A DNA stretch of 64,000 nucleotides from Chitinophagaceae bacterium (GTDB lineage Bacteria; Bacteroidota; Bacteroidia; Chitinophagales; Chitinophagaceae): NCBI GenBank assembly GCA_025923075.1, contig JAICGN010000003.1, forward strand, positions 1 to 64,000, written 5' to 3'. Under the pieces are notes generated by a model. That model was given only the letters and a program-made list of their open reading frames with translations, was not told the origin of the DNA and searched no databases. Made by a program: the position numbers and the translations under genes. The first letter of the stretch is position 1. Each line of letters opens with the position of its first letter. This document shows positions 1-8,161 of this stretch, in pieces.

Positions 1-351
1 CCGGCTTCTCATCATTAGCCAATTGTATGAAGTGGAATGCTGAACAGCGTGGCCACATTCGTGCGCCGCTACGGCCGCCGCCGAAATGCTAGTTCCTGTA
101 TATACCTCAGGGCTAAGATTTACCGTCTTATTGACCGGGTTATAGTGATCGGACAAAAACCCCTGTGAAGCAGTAACCTGGACATCATAAATACCATTCT
201 CCCGCAACATCTTTTCCGCAATTTGCTTTCCGCTCAGGCCGCTTGCGAGTGGTATTTTGCTATATTTTGAAAATTTCCCTTTCAGTATCATTGAAACAAT
301 CAAACTGATTCCAACAAATAATAAGGAAACTAAAAGAATTCCTGGTGTCAT
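1..351 (-). CDS. YugP-like membrane Zn metallopeptidase (3' end outside window)
   Basis: Only the first 117 codons lie in the window; the gene runs off the left edge. It starts at an ATG at 351 with a hydrophobic N-terminal segment (about residues 3-22), followed by a soluble stretch and then the zinc-protease signature HECGHAVQH at about residues 95-103. This combination matches the neutral zinc metallopeptidase 2 family (YugP), integral membrane proteases of unknown substrate. His, Glu and His of HExxH would bind zinc and activate water. It is divergent from radA across a 518-bp gap. The family call is confident; the physiological role is not known. Confidence 0.85.
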   Translation of the reverse strand, partial: MTPGILLVSLLFVGISLIVSMILKGKFSKYSKIPLASGLSGKQIAEKMLRENGIYDVQVTASQGFLSDHYNPVNKTVNLSPEVYTGTSISAAAVAAHECGHAVQHSTSYNWLMMRSR

Positions 352-660
352 ATTATTTTGATTTTTAGAGTAAATATATCAAAGCTGGGTCCATTTTTTT
401 TACATGCAAAAACGTCAACCTTAGTATAGAATCTGCAGCCTTTTTGACATTGGCAAGATGTGAAAATTAATCAACAAATTCATAAAAGGCAGAATACTGA
501 TTTGTAAAGATACTGTTCTAAATACATGAATGTTAAACTATTACACCAGTTTTAATGGTTGCCTGTTTAAAAAATAGATAACTGTGGAAGTTAACCGAAA
601 AGTTATACACAGCAAGAAAAAATTATTTTGAAATGTGAGTCAGAATTGTAACTTAGTACC

Positions 661-713
661 AGAATTTAATGGGTTAGTAAGTAAGAGGGTCAATCAAAAG
701 ATTGGCCCTTTTT
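661..713 (+). ncRNA. Candidate small RNA R1 upstream of radA
   Basis: The sequence shows TTTG at 627-630, an 18-base spacer and TAACTTAG at 649-656, which fits the Bacteroidota promoter TTTG-N17-20-TAnnTTTG with one mismatch. It is followed by about 52 nt and an intrinsic terminator (687-713). No plus-strand gene lies upstream, so the terminator must end a transcript born in this gap. The RNA contains ATGGGTTAGTAAGTA (669-683), exactly complementary to a segment of the R2 candidate at 22661-22675. The alternative is an attenuated leader of radA, whose start is 157 nt downstream. I do not recognise an Rfam family. Confidence 0.5.
687..713 (+). terminator. Intrinsic terminator of R1
   Basis: A nine-pair stem (687-695 with 700-708, one G-U pair) closes an AAAA loop and is followed by five T at 709-713. 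On the minus strand there is no T-run after the stem, so it works for plus-strand transcripts only. Confidence 0.75.
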
Positions 714-869
714 ACATTCAATTCTTCACCATTTAATCAACTTTTTATTTTTTTCTTTATTTAAGTTCACTCACTTCACAATCACTTCGCTAATTGAATT
801 TATCTTTTTCAATTGAAATTAGTTTTCTGTAAACGAAACCAGATGTTGATGAAAACCTAACTTTATTTT

Positions 870-2243
870 ATGAGTAAGGTGAAAAAAGCTTTTTTCTGCC
901 AAAACTGCGGCTATGAAAGCGTGAAATGGCTCGGTCAGTGTCCTTCCTGTAATCAATGGAACAGTTTTGTCGAAGAATTAATACAAAAAGAAACTGCGAA
1001 AGAAAATGGATGGCAGCATTACCATCAAACAACAGAACGACCAAACAAAACAATTCAACTTGATGACATAAATAATAGTGAAGAAAAAAGATTGATGACC
1101 ACTGATGAAGAATTGAATCGTGTGTTAGGCGGTGGAGTCGTTCCCGGCAGCCTTGTACTTATTGCAGGCGAACCGGGCATCGGGAAATCAACCTTGTTTT
1201 TGCAAAATGGATTAAAACTCACCAATAAAACTGTTCTTTATATAAGTGGTGAAGAAAGTGAGCAGCAAATAAAAATGCGTGCTGACAGATTGAATGTTAA
1301 GAACAAAAGCTTTTACTTACTCACCGAAACATCAACTCAAATTATTTTCCAGGAAATAAAAAAACTAAAACCCGATCTGGTCATTATCGATTCAATTCAA
1401 ACTTTACAAACACCCTATATTGATTCATCGCCGGGGAGCATATCACAAATACGGGAATGTGCTGCCGAATTTCAACGTTTTGCAAAAGAAACGCATACTC
1501 CGGTTTTTCTAATTGGCCATATTACCAAAGAAGGATTTATTGCCGGACCAAAGATCCTTGAGCATATGGTTGATACTGTTTTGCAATTCGAGGGCGATCG
1601 TCATTATGCTTATCGAATTCTCAGAACATTAAAAAATCGCTATGGCAGCACGTCAGAGCTCGGTATTTATGAAATGACCGATGTTGGAATGAGAGCTGTA
1701 ACAAATCCCAGTGAAATTTTAATTACCCAAAAAGAAGAACAACTTAGTGGAATTGCAATTGCGGCGACGATCGAAGGAATGCGGCCATTGTTGATAGAGC
1801 TACAAGCATTAGTTACCCAATCTGTTTACGGAACGCCGCAAAGAACAGTAAGCGGTTTCGACCTGAGGAGATTGCAATTGTTATTAGCTGTGCTGGAAAA
1901 AAGAGGTGGTTTTCATTTTGGAGTAAAAGATGTTTTTATCAACATCGCAGGTGGATTAAAGATCGAAGATCCATCTATTGACCTTGCGGTGTTGTGCGCA
2001 ATCTTATCTTCGTATGAGGATACTCCTTTGCCTCATCATATTTGTTTTGCAGGTGAAGTTGGGCTTAGCGGCGAAATAAGAGCTGTAAACCGGATTGATC
2101 AAAGAATTGCAGAAGCTGAAAAACTGGGCTTTGAAAAGATCATTGTTTCAAGATACAATCAAAAAGGACTGGGCAAGCAAAAATTCAATATTGAAATAGT
2201 GACGATGGGGCAAGTGGAAGAAGTGTACAGATACCTATTTTAG
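870..2243 (+). CDS. radA: DNA repair protein RadA
   Basis: RadA is a RecA-like ATPase that helps branch migration and processing of recombination intermediates. The 457-aa length is normal. In order: a four-Cys zinc finger (C10, C13, C24, C27), Walker A GEPGIGKST at 100-108, the RadA-specific motif KNRYG (KNRFG in most members) near residue 256, and a C-terminal Lon-protease-like domain without protease activity. It is followed 11 bp later by comF on the same strand, so the two may be cotranscribed. A near-consensus -7 box (TAACTTTA) ends five bases before the ATG, suggesting a very short leader. Confidence 0.97.
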   Translation: MSKVKKAFFCQNCGYESVKWLGQCPSCNQWNSFVEELIQKETAKENGWQHYHQTTERPNKTIQLDDINNSEEKRLMTTDEELNRVLGGGVVPGSLVLIAGEPGIGKSTLFLQNGLKLTNKTVLYISGEESEQQIKMRADRLNVKNKSFYLLTETSTQIIFQEIKKLKPDLVIIDSIQTLQTPYIDSSPGSISQIRECAAEFQRFAKETHTPVFLIGHITKEGFIAGPKILEHMVDTVLQFEGDRHYAYRILRTLKNRYGSTSELGIYEMTDVGMRAVTNPSEILITQKEEQLSGIAIAATIEGMRPLLIELQALVTQSVYGTPQRTVSGFDLRRLQLLLAVLEKRGGFHFGVKDVFINIAGGLKIEDPSIDLAVLCAILSSYEDTPLPHHICFAGEVGLSGEIRAVNRIDQRIAEAEKLGFEKIIVSRYNQKGLGKQKFNIEIVTMGQVEEVYRYLF

Positions 2244-2254
2244 TTTGAAAATCA

Positions 2255-2956
2255 ATGTTGCGTTTTAAAGAAATAAAAGATTCCCTGTTCCATGTCGTTT
2301 TTCCCCACGTATGTGACGGATGCGGAAGCGATCTGTTAACTGTCGAGAGTCGGTTGTGCATTCGCTGCGTAGCTTCCTTGCCTGCAACAAATTTTGAACA
2401 GCATGCTGGTAACCCGGTTGAAAAAACATTTTGGGGCCGGCTGTTAATTGTGAACGCTGCTGCCCATTTTTATTTTACAAAAGAATCACTTATCCAGCAC
2501 CTTATGCATCAATTCAAATACAAAGGCAACAAGGAAGTTGGTTTGCAACTGGGAAGAATGATGGCTTATGCAATAAGATATTCAACCCGTTTTAATAATA
2601 TCGATGCATTAGTGCCTTTGCCACTCTTCCCTTTCAAAGAAAAAAAGCGAGGTTACAACCAGGCAACTGTGCTTTGTGAAGGAATGGCAGAAGTTTTATG
2701 TCTTCCTGTTTTCGATAATATAATAACACGACCGCACGATACGGAAACACAAACCCAAAAAGGACGGATCGAAAGATGGCGGAATATCGAGGGAAAATTT
2801 TTTTTGAAAGATCCCGAGGCAATCAAGAATAAACATTTGCTGTTGGTAGATGATGTTATCACTACCGGTGCAACTCTGGAAGCATGTGGCAATGAGCTTT
2901 TATCAGCAGAAAACGTATCATTATCTTTAGCTACTCTATGCATGGCTTCAAGGTGA
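2255..2956 (+). CDS. comF: ComF family phosphoribosyltransferase-like protein
   Basis: The 233-aa protein has an N-terminal zinc ribbon (C20, C23, C35, C38) and a C-terminal type I phosphoribosyltransferase fold with the PRPP loop LLVDDVITTGATLEAC near residues 196-211. This is the layout of ComF/GntX proteins, involved in DNA uptake and, in some bacteria, helicase partner functions. It lies 11 bp after radA; a shared transcript linking recombination and DNA uptake is plausible but inferred. Family assignment is secure; the competence role is not shown for this organism. Confidence 0.92.
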   Translation: MLRFKEIKDSLFHVVFPHVCDGCGSDLLTVESRLCIRCVASLPATNFEQHAGNPVEKTFWGRLLIVNAAAHFYFTKESLIQHLMHQFKYKGNKEVGLQLGRMMAYAIRYSTRFNNIDALVPLPLFPFKEKKRGYNQATVLCEGMAEVLCLPVFDNIITRPHDTETQTQKGRIERWRNIEGKFFLKDPEAIKNKHLLLVDDVITTGATLEACGNELLSAENVSLSLATLCMASR

Positions 2957-3008
2957 TCGCTTGTTCAAATTTTATCGGAAGTCATTTCCTCCTTTCAACT
3001 CTTCGTTC

Positions 3009-3016
3009 TATTTTTG
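3009..3016 (+). promoter_or_regulatory. -7 promoter box before the lipoprotein gene
   Basis: TATTTTTG matches the Bacteroidota -7 consensus TAnnTTTG perfectly and ends seven bases before the ATG at 3024, so the transcript would have almost no leader. No clear TTTG -33 box is visible. Confidence 0.45.
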
Positions 3017-3023
3017 AGGGTCA

Positions 3024-4433
3024 ATGAAGAACCTTGCTTTAATTTCAATATCCATTCTTATCCTTTTTTATTCCTGCAAAAAGGAATCTTTCATAACCAG
3101 CCCCGATGCACAGGTCAGTATGTCTGCTGACGAAATAAAATTTGATACTGTTTTTACGACAACAGGATCCATCACGCAATTTTTTAAAATATTCAATGAC
3201 AACGATCAAAAGCTTCGTCTTTCATCCATTAAACTGATGGGTGGCAACGCATCTTATTTTAAAATAAATGCGGACGGCTTCATTGGACCTGAGATTCCTA
3301 ACATTGAAATTGAAGCAAATGACAGTGTTTACGTTTTTGTTTCTGTAAGCATCGACCAAAGCACAGCTAATATTCCTTTTATAATTCAGGACAGTATACA
3401 AATAACTTATAATGGCACAACCCAACAGGTAAACCTGGAAGCGTGGGGACAGAATGCTCATTTTTACCGCGATAAAAAGATCACCGCTGATGAAGCATGG
3501 GATAATGATTTACCTTATGTAATTCTGGGATCTTTGACTGTTGATGCAAATAATAAACTGACGATAAATAAAGGATGTCGAATTTATGTACATGCTGATG
3601 CTCCCATACTTGTTGACGGAACATTGGAAATAAATGGAGAGAAAGACAGCGTCGATTGGGTTCAGCTGCAAGGTGATCGTCTCGATGAACCTTATAATGA
3701 TTTCCCAGCCGGTTGGCCGGGTATCTTTTTCAGAAACACGAGCAAGGATAATGTATTGAATTATGCTGTAATAAAAAATGCCTATCAGGCTTTGGCTGTG
3801 GTTGACCCTTCAACAAATGCTAATCCCAAACTTGTTTTGAACGAATGTATTGTAGATAATGCTTATGATGCCGGCATTATTGCGATCAACAGCAGTATAA
3901 GAGCTACGAATTGTTTGGTAAGCAATTGTGGTAAAAATGTGATACTGGCCAAAGGTGGGAATTATCAATTTACCCATTGTACTATTGCCAGTATTTCGAA
4001 CATTTATATTCTTCATCGTGAACCCGTGCTGTATGTAAGTAATTACATCAAGGTGAATAATGTGCCTGTCCTAGCAGCCCTTACAGCAGTATTCCGAAAC
4101 TGTATCTTCTGGGGTGAAAATGGAACCGTGGATGATGAAGTGGTCGTTGACAAAGATCCAGGCGCAAACCTGAACGTGAATTTTGATTACAACTTATGGA
4201 AAGTTCAAAATAACCCAAGTGCAATTACTGGAGTTATCAGTTCCGGCATAATTAATAACCAGAATCCTCTCTTTGACAGTATTAATACTACACAACGATT
4301 TTACAATTTCCGCCTAAAGGATGAATCTCCCGCTAAAAACAAAGCAACCAATGCCGGTGTTTCTTTCGATTTGGATGGAAAACCCAGGCCGGTTGGAATT
4401 GCGCCAGATCTGGGTTGTTATGAAAGGCAATGA
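3024..4433 (+). CDS. Lipoprotein with parallel beta-helix repeats
   Basis: A 469-aa secreted protein. The N-terminus is a lipoprotein signal ending in YSC (C18), so it should be anchored in the envelope. The middle (roughly 160-430) has the repetitive Asn/Gly-rich pattern of a right-handed parallel beta-helix, with runs describing 'nature of change in position' typical of Pbp1/choice-of-anchor Q proteins. The C-terminus ends in DLGCYERQ, the DxGxYE signature of choice-of-anchor Q. No catalytic residues can be recognised; adhesion, polysaccharide binding or lyase-like function are all possible. The -7 box at 3009-3016 suggests its own promoter. Confidence 0.8.
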   Translation: MKNLALISISILILFYSCKKESFITSPDAQVSMSADEIKFDTVFTTTGSITQFFKIFNDNDQKLRLSSIKLMGGNASYFKINADGFIGPEIPNIEIEANDSVYVFVSVSIDQSTANIPFIIQDSIQITYNGTTQQVNLEAWGQNAHFYRDKKITADEAWDNDLPYVILGSLTVDANNKLTINKGCRIYVHADAPILVDGTLEINGEKDSVDWVQLQGDRLDEPYNDFPAGWPGIFFRNTSKDNVLNYAVIKNAYQALAVVDPSTNANPKLVLNECIVDNAYDAGIIAINSSIRATNCLVSNCGKNVILAKGGNYQFTHCTIASISNIYILHREPVLYVSNYIKVNNVPVLAALTAVFRNCIFWGENGTVDDEVVVDKDPGANLNVNFDYNLWKVQNNPSAITGVISSGIINNQNPLFDSINTTQRFYNFRLKDESPAKNKATNAGVSFDLDGKPRPVGIAPDLGCYERQ

Positions 4434-4517
4434 TCCGGCAGGATTTCGTGGTAAAAAGATTATTGGGAAATACGTACAGGAGCGTCTTAACTTTGTTATC
4501 CTCTAAAAAAAAAGATC

Positions 4518-5084
4518 ATGAAAATATTTTTGCTTGCACTGATATTGTCAGTCACACTCGAAGGACCGGCTATTTACGATTTCAAAGTGCCGGGACTTGA
4601 TGGAACTCCAATTGATTTTTCTGCTTACAAAGGCAAAAAAATAATGATAGTGAACACTGCTTCCAAATGCGGCAACACACCTCAGTACGCCGAGCTTGAA
4701 AAATTGTACGGGAAATATAAAAACAAACTGGTTATTGTTGGTTTTCCTGCAAACAATTTCGGCGAACAGGAACCTGGTAGCAACACTGAAATAAAGGAGT
4801 TTTGCAAAAAGAATTACGGGGTTACTTTTCCCATGGCTGAAAAAGTTTCTGTCAGAGGCGATGATATGCATCCTTTATACAAATGGCTGGTGGATCAATC
4901 AAAAGAATTGGCGAAGAGTGTACCGTCTGATAATTCTAAAGACATTGTCTGGAAAAGATATTTACAGGATCCTGTCAACTGGAACTTCACAAAATTCCTG
5001 GTAGATGAAAAAGGAAATTTGGTTGCTGTGTTCCATAATAAAGTGAGCCCGATGAGTGAAGAGATCACGAAATATCTTAACTAA
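4518..5084 (+). CDS. Glutathione peroxidase-family thiol peroxidase
   Basis: A 188-aa thioredoxin-fold peroxidase that should reduce hydroperoxides, probably using thioredoxin rather than glutathione. The peroxidatic Cys is C51 in NTASKCGNTPQY; the WNFTKF motif supplies the catalytic Trp and Asn. The usual GFPCNQF is GFPANNF here, so the tetrad Gln is Asn (N80) and the neighbouring Cys is Ala. A short hydrophobic N-terminus (residues 1-13) may be a signal peptide, placing it in the envelope. A strong terminator follows at 5117-5153. A second paralogue is at 31725-32429. Confidence 0.9.
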   Translation: MKIFLLALILSVTLEGPAIYDFKVPGLDGTPIDFSAYKGKKIMIVNTASKCGNTPQYAELEKLYGKYKNKLVIVGFPANNFGEQEPGSNTEIKEFCKKNYGVTFPMAEKVSVRGDDMHPLYKWLVDQSKELAKSVPSDNSKDIVWKRYLQDPVNWNFTKFLVDEKGNLVAVFHNKVSPMSEEITKYLN

Positions 5085-5099
5085 TAGAAGTCCTACCAT

Positions 5100-5116
5100 C
5101 CCGATAGCCATCGGGG
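5100..5116. repeat. CCCGATAGCYATCGGG palindrome
   Basis: CCCGATAGCCATCGGGG is an almost perfect palindrome. A near-identical copy occurs inside mutL coding sequence at 13590-13605, so this is a dispersed short palindrome and not just part of the gpx terminator. Confidence 0.6.
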
Positions 5117-5153
5117 AAAAAAGCGTTCTGAAAACCGGAACGCTTTTTTATTT
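5117..5153 (+). terminator. Intrinsic terminator after glutathione peroxidase
   Basis: AAAAAGCGTTC pairs with GAACGCTTTTT around a nine-base loop and is followed by T-rich sequence. It is placed 33 bp after the peroxidase stop codon and before holB. Confidence 0.85.
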
Positions 5154-5176
5154 TAAGAAGATTTATTTTCGCTTCA

Positions 5177-6379
5177 ATGCAATTCTCAAAGATTATCAAC
5201 CAACAGGAAGTAAAGCAACAATTGGTTGAGCTGATACAACACAACCGTCTCAGCCATGCCTTGCTTTTTTTAAGTAAAGAAGGCAGCGGGGCCCTGGCGC
5301 TTGCATTAGCATTGGCTCAGTATCTAACGTGTGAAAAAGCAAATCCAAAAGTAAAAAGCCAAACCTCATCTCTGTTTGAAGAAGAACTCACGCCTGACGT
5401 CTCACGTCTCACGATTCAAAACGACAGCTGTGGAGTTTGTGCTTCATGTATTAAAGCGAGCCAATTGGTCCACCCGGATATTCATTTCTCGTATCCTGTT
5501 GTTACAAAAAAATCAGGAACTCCGCCGTTGAGTGTTGATTATATAACTGAATGGCGGGAATTTATAAATGACTACCCCTACGGGAATGTGTATGACTGGC
5601 TGCAATTCATCGGGGCTGAAAACAAACAAGGTAACATAACAGCCAACGAATGTAATGACATTATTCACAAGCTGAGCCTGAAAAGTTTTGAAAGCGAATA
5701 CAAAGTGCTTATTATGTGGATGCCGGAATATCTTGGTGCAGAGGGCAACAAGTTGCTCAAGCTGATCGAAGAACCGCCGGCTAACACCCTATTTATACTG
5801 GTAGCAGAAAATGAAACATTATTATTACCAACCATTGTCAGTCGCTGCCAGATGATAAAAATCCCAAGGCTTGAACCAGCCGATATTGAAACAGCCCTGA
5901 TCGAAAATAAGATTGATCCGTTAAAAGCAAGACAGGTGGCCGCCACTGCAGAAGGTAGCTACCGGGAAGCAATACAATTGTTACAAAATGCAGAGGAAGA
6001 CTGGCAGGCCTTGCTCCGTGATTGGCTGAATTCAATTATCAAAACCGGCCCGATCGCACAAACAAAATGGGTGGAAGAGATTAGCCGGCTTGGCCGGGAA
6101 AAACAAAAACAGTTTCTTCGCTATTTCAATCACCTCCTGGAACAATCAATTCGTTCAAAAGCTACAGGCAGCAATGTTTACCTGGCAGATAATGAGAAAG
6201 ATTTTGCCGACCGGCTGAACCGGCTTGCAGATATCAGTCAGCAACAGGCGATTATAGAAGAATTGGACCGGGCCACCTATTATATAGAACGAAACGCTAA
6301 CGCCAAGATCCTCTTTCATGCCCTCACTATTAAGCTTTATCATGTCATTCAGGACAAAATTGTATTTTTGGCAACTTGA
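5177..6379 (+). CDS. holB: DNA polymerase III delta-prime subunit
   Basis: Clamp-loader subunit of the replicative polymerase. The 400-aa protein shows the delta-prime features: N-terminal QQEVKQQLVELI helix, a non-functional P-loop region (SKEGSGALAL without GKT), a zinc module (C52, C85, C88, C91), and SRC-like motif VSRCQ after NTLFILVAENE. The segment between C52 and C85 is about 32 residues, much longer than in E. coli. Part of it (about 71-80) is encoded by a CTCACGtCTCACG-type direct repeat at 5387-5416. The order holB then RicT-like gene is the same as in Bacillus, supporting both calls. Confidence 0.93.
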   Translation: MQFSKIINQQEVKQQLVELIQHNRLSHALLFLSKEGSGALALALALAQYLTCEKANPKVKSQTSSLFEEELTPDVSRLTIQNDSCGVCASCIKASQLVHPDIHFSYPVVTKKSGTPPLSVDYITEWREFINDYPYGNVYDWLQFIGAENKQGNITANECNDIIHKLSLKSFESEYKVLIMWMPEYLGAEGNKLLKLIEEPPANTLFILVAENETLLLPTIVSRCQMIKIPRLEPADIETALIENKIDPLKARQVAATAEGSYREAIQLLQNAEEDWQALLRDWLNSIIKTGPIAQTKWVEEISRLGREKQKQFLRYFNHLLEQSIRSKATGSNVYLADNEKDFADRLNRLADISQQQAIIEELDRATYYIERNANAKILFHALTIKLYHVIQDKIVFLAT

Positions 6380-6446
6380 GGAAAAGGTAAGTGAGACCGG
6401 AAAGTGCAGAAGGAGAAATGTGAGTATAATTATTGAGTCATCTTTC

Positions 6447-6484
6447 TGATCTATATTCAACGATGTTGCGTCGCACGCTTCAAC
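6447..6484 (-). repeat. Dispersed TTGAASxGxGCGACGCAAC repeat, partial copy
   Basis: Read on the minus strand this stretch begins GTTGAAGCGTGCGACGCAAC, matching copies at 15619-15657 and 43797-43840. The match fades after the CGCAAC core, so this is a truncated or decayed copy. Confidence 0.5.
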
Positions 6485-6639
6485 ACCTGTACATGCATGA
6501 GCCAACATCGAGTTGCTCTGCCAGATGCGGAGTAGACTTATGAATGTACGCGTGAACAATTTGCGGGGTAAAGCAGCAAATTGGAAACAACAGGGGATTG
6601 AAATAGTAGTGCAGCCGGCTCCATAATTATCTCCCTCAA

Positions 6640-6670
6640 TTATTAATTCTTAATTTTTAATTCTTAATTG
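6640..6670. repeat. AT-rich AATTCTTAATT tandem motif
   Basis: Two copies of TTAATTCTTAATT lie just before the RicT-like ATG. A related AT-only tract (TTAATAATTATT) is at 30324-30358 before dusB. It may act as an AT-rich upstream element or simply be slippage-prone sequence. Confidence 0.45.
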
Positions 6671-6675
6671 CAAAC

Positions 6676-7947
6676 ATGGGTTGCGATAGTTGCGGAACGG
6701 GTAAGCCAAATGGATGTAAGAGCAACGGCGGGTGTAGTACCGGCGGATGCAACCGCATGAATGCATTTGACTGGCTGATGAATATGCCTGTTGCTGACGT
6801 GTCGGATGAATGCAGGGTGATCGAGGTGAGCTTCAACCAGGGCAGTCGCAAAGATTTTTTTCGCAACACCACACTGCAACATTTTGAAAAAGGAGACCTG
6901 ATCTGTGTGGAAGGTGTTAGCGGTTTCGATCTTGGTGAAGTATCATTGACCGGAGAGGTTGTTCGATTGCAAATGAAGAAGCATGAGGTGAAGGAAGATA
7001 ATCCGGAAATGAAAAAAGTATTACGCCGCGCCAGCGATCGTGACATTGATACATGGCGACACAGTAAGAGCAGGGAAAAAGAAGCGGTGATCCGCAGCCG
7101 CGCAATTGCCAAACAGCTAAAGCTCGACATGAAAATAAGCCAGGTGGAGATCCAGGCCGATAGCCGTAAGGCCACTTTCTTTTATATTGCTGATGGCCGT
7201 GTGGATTTTCGTGAATTGATAAAAATATATGCTTCGGAATTCAAGCTGAAAGTAGAGATGCGGCAGATCGGTGCAAGACAGGAAAGCGCAAAAGTTGGGG
7301 GTATTGGCAGTTGCGGCCGCGAGCTTTGCTGCAGCACATGGCTGACTGAGTTCAAATCTGTAAATACGACTGCTGCCCGTTATCAGAATCTTTCTATTAA
7401 TCAGACAAAACTCAGCGGCCAATGCGGACGCTTGAAGTGCTGTTTGAATTATGAGCTGGATACCTACCTCGATGCATTGCAACAGTTTCCCGATAACTGC
7501 GATAATATACAAGTAGCAAAAGGAAATGCATCGCTGATAAAGAAAGATATTTTCAAAAACCTGATGTGGTATGTATTGCCCGACAGCAATAAACAATACC
7601 CGGTTACAATTGAAAGAGTGAGAAAAATAAAATCACTCAATGCACAGGGTGTAATTCCTGAAGAGTTGGAGGTTGCCGAAATAACCTCATCAAAAATAAA
7701 AGAGGTAGAACCTGAATTTGTGGAACTCGTTGGCCAGATAAGTTTGCAATCGCTTGAAAAAGCTGATAGGAAACGAAAACAAAAACACCAGCAGAAACAA
7801 AAACCGCAACACCCGTCTCAACAACAAAGAGGACAGCAACCACGAGGACAACAACAAGGTCCCAAACAAAATCCTAACCGTCCTCCGCAAGGTGGCCAGC
7901 AACGGGGGCCTCATCGTCCACCACAACAACCACGAAAAGATAAGTAA
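6676..7947 (+). CDS. ricT: PSP1/RicT-family protein with Gln/Pro/Arg-rich tail
   Basis: A 423-aa member of the PSP1 (RicT/YaaT) family. In Bacillus RicT works with RicA and RicF, carries Fe-S clusters and helps RNase Y process mRNA. The family cysteine motifs are clear: GSCGRELCCSTW near 213-224 and QCGRLKCCLNYELD near 249-262, plus an extra Cys-rich N-terminus (CDSCGTGKPNGCKSNGGC). The last ~45 residues are low-complexity K/Q/P/R/G, resembling an RNA-binding tail. Its position right after holB repeats the Firmicutes order. RNA-processing function is inferred from the family. Confidence 0.88.
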   Translation: MGCDSCGTGKPNGCKSNGGCSTGGCNRMNAFDWLMNMPVADVSDECRVIEVSFNQGSRKDFFRNTTLQHFEKGDLICVEGVSGFDLGEVSLTGEVVRLQMKKHEVKEDNPEMKKVLRRASDRDIDTWRHSKSREKEAVIRSRAIAKQLKLDMKISQVEIQADSRKATFFYIADGRVDFRELIKIYASEFKLKVEMRQIGARQESAKVGGIGSCGRELCCSTWLTEFKSVNTTAARYQNLSINQTKLSGQCGRLKCCLNYELDTYLDALQQFPDNCDNIQVAKGNASLIKKDIFKNLMWYVLPDSNKQYPVTIERVRKIKSLNAQGVIPEELEVAEITSSKIKEVEPEFVELVGQISLQSLEKADRKRKQKHQQKQKPQHPSQQQRGQQPRGQQQGPKQNPNRPPQGGQQRGPHRPPQQPRKDK

Positions 7948-8100
7948 ACAGGGTATAAAAAGTAAATAGAGTTTATAAAGTTTCTCATTTTACTTTTATA
8001 CTTTATAATCTATATATACCCGAGAAGAGATAAGCGAAAAAGGTATAAAAAGTAATAGAGTTTATAAAGTTTTCCATTTTACTTTTATACTTTATAAACC
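7936..8100. repeat. Two-copy direct repeat of a ~70-bp hairpin element
   Basis: Two copies (7936-8010 and 8027-8100, offset 90 bp) share GATAAG, GTATAAAAAGTAA, AGAGTTTATAAAGTTT and TTTTACTTTTATACTTTATAA. Within each copy the GTATAAAAAGTAA arm is complementary to TTACTTTTATAC, so each can form a hairpin. The first copy starts inside the last codons of the RicT-like gene. It may serve as a terminator or mRNA-end structure. Confidence 0.7.
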
Positions 8101-8149
8101 TTCTACCTCCGGCAGTAAACAATCATACAGCCGCAGTATTTTTTCTTTG

Positions 8150-8157
8150 TAGGTTTG
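8150..8157 (+). promoter_or_regulatory. -7 promoter box before alpha/beta hydrolase
   Basis: TAGGTTTG is a perfect TAnnTTTG match ending four bases before the ATG at 8162, which points to a leaderless transcript. No good -33 TTTG is visible. Confidence 0.45.
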
Positions 8158-8161
8158 ATCG

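Larger units (their letters stand above)
352..869. other. Intergenic gap with small-RNA candidate
   Basis: This is the gap between divergent yugP-like and radA. It is AT-rich and holds no convincing ORF. It contains a TTTG(627-630)-N18-TAACTTAG(649-656) promoter and an intrinsic terminator at 687-713. A near-promoter box TAACTTTA lies at 857-864, five bases before the radA ATG. A lone DnaA-box-like 9-mer (TTATACACA, 603-611) is probably chance. Confidence 0.6.

Noticed and set aside
603-611. DnaA-box-like TTATACACA, and TTATCCACA at 22560-22568, as part of a replication origin
   Set aside because: Each is a single 9-mer with no cluster, no dnaA gene in the window and no AT-rich unwinding array; such matches are expected about once by chance in 64 kb.
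7936-8100. CRISPR-like repeat
   Set aside because: There are only two copies, and each is internally palindromic and placed at a gene end; no cas genes are present.
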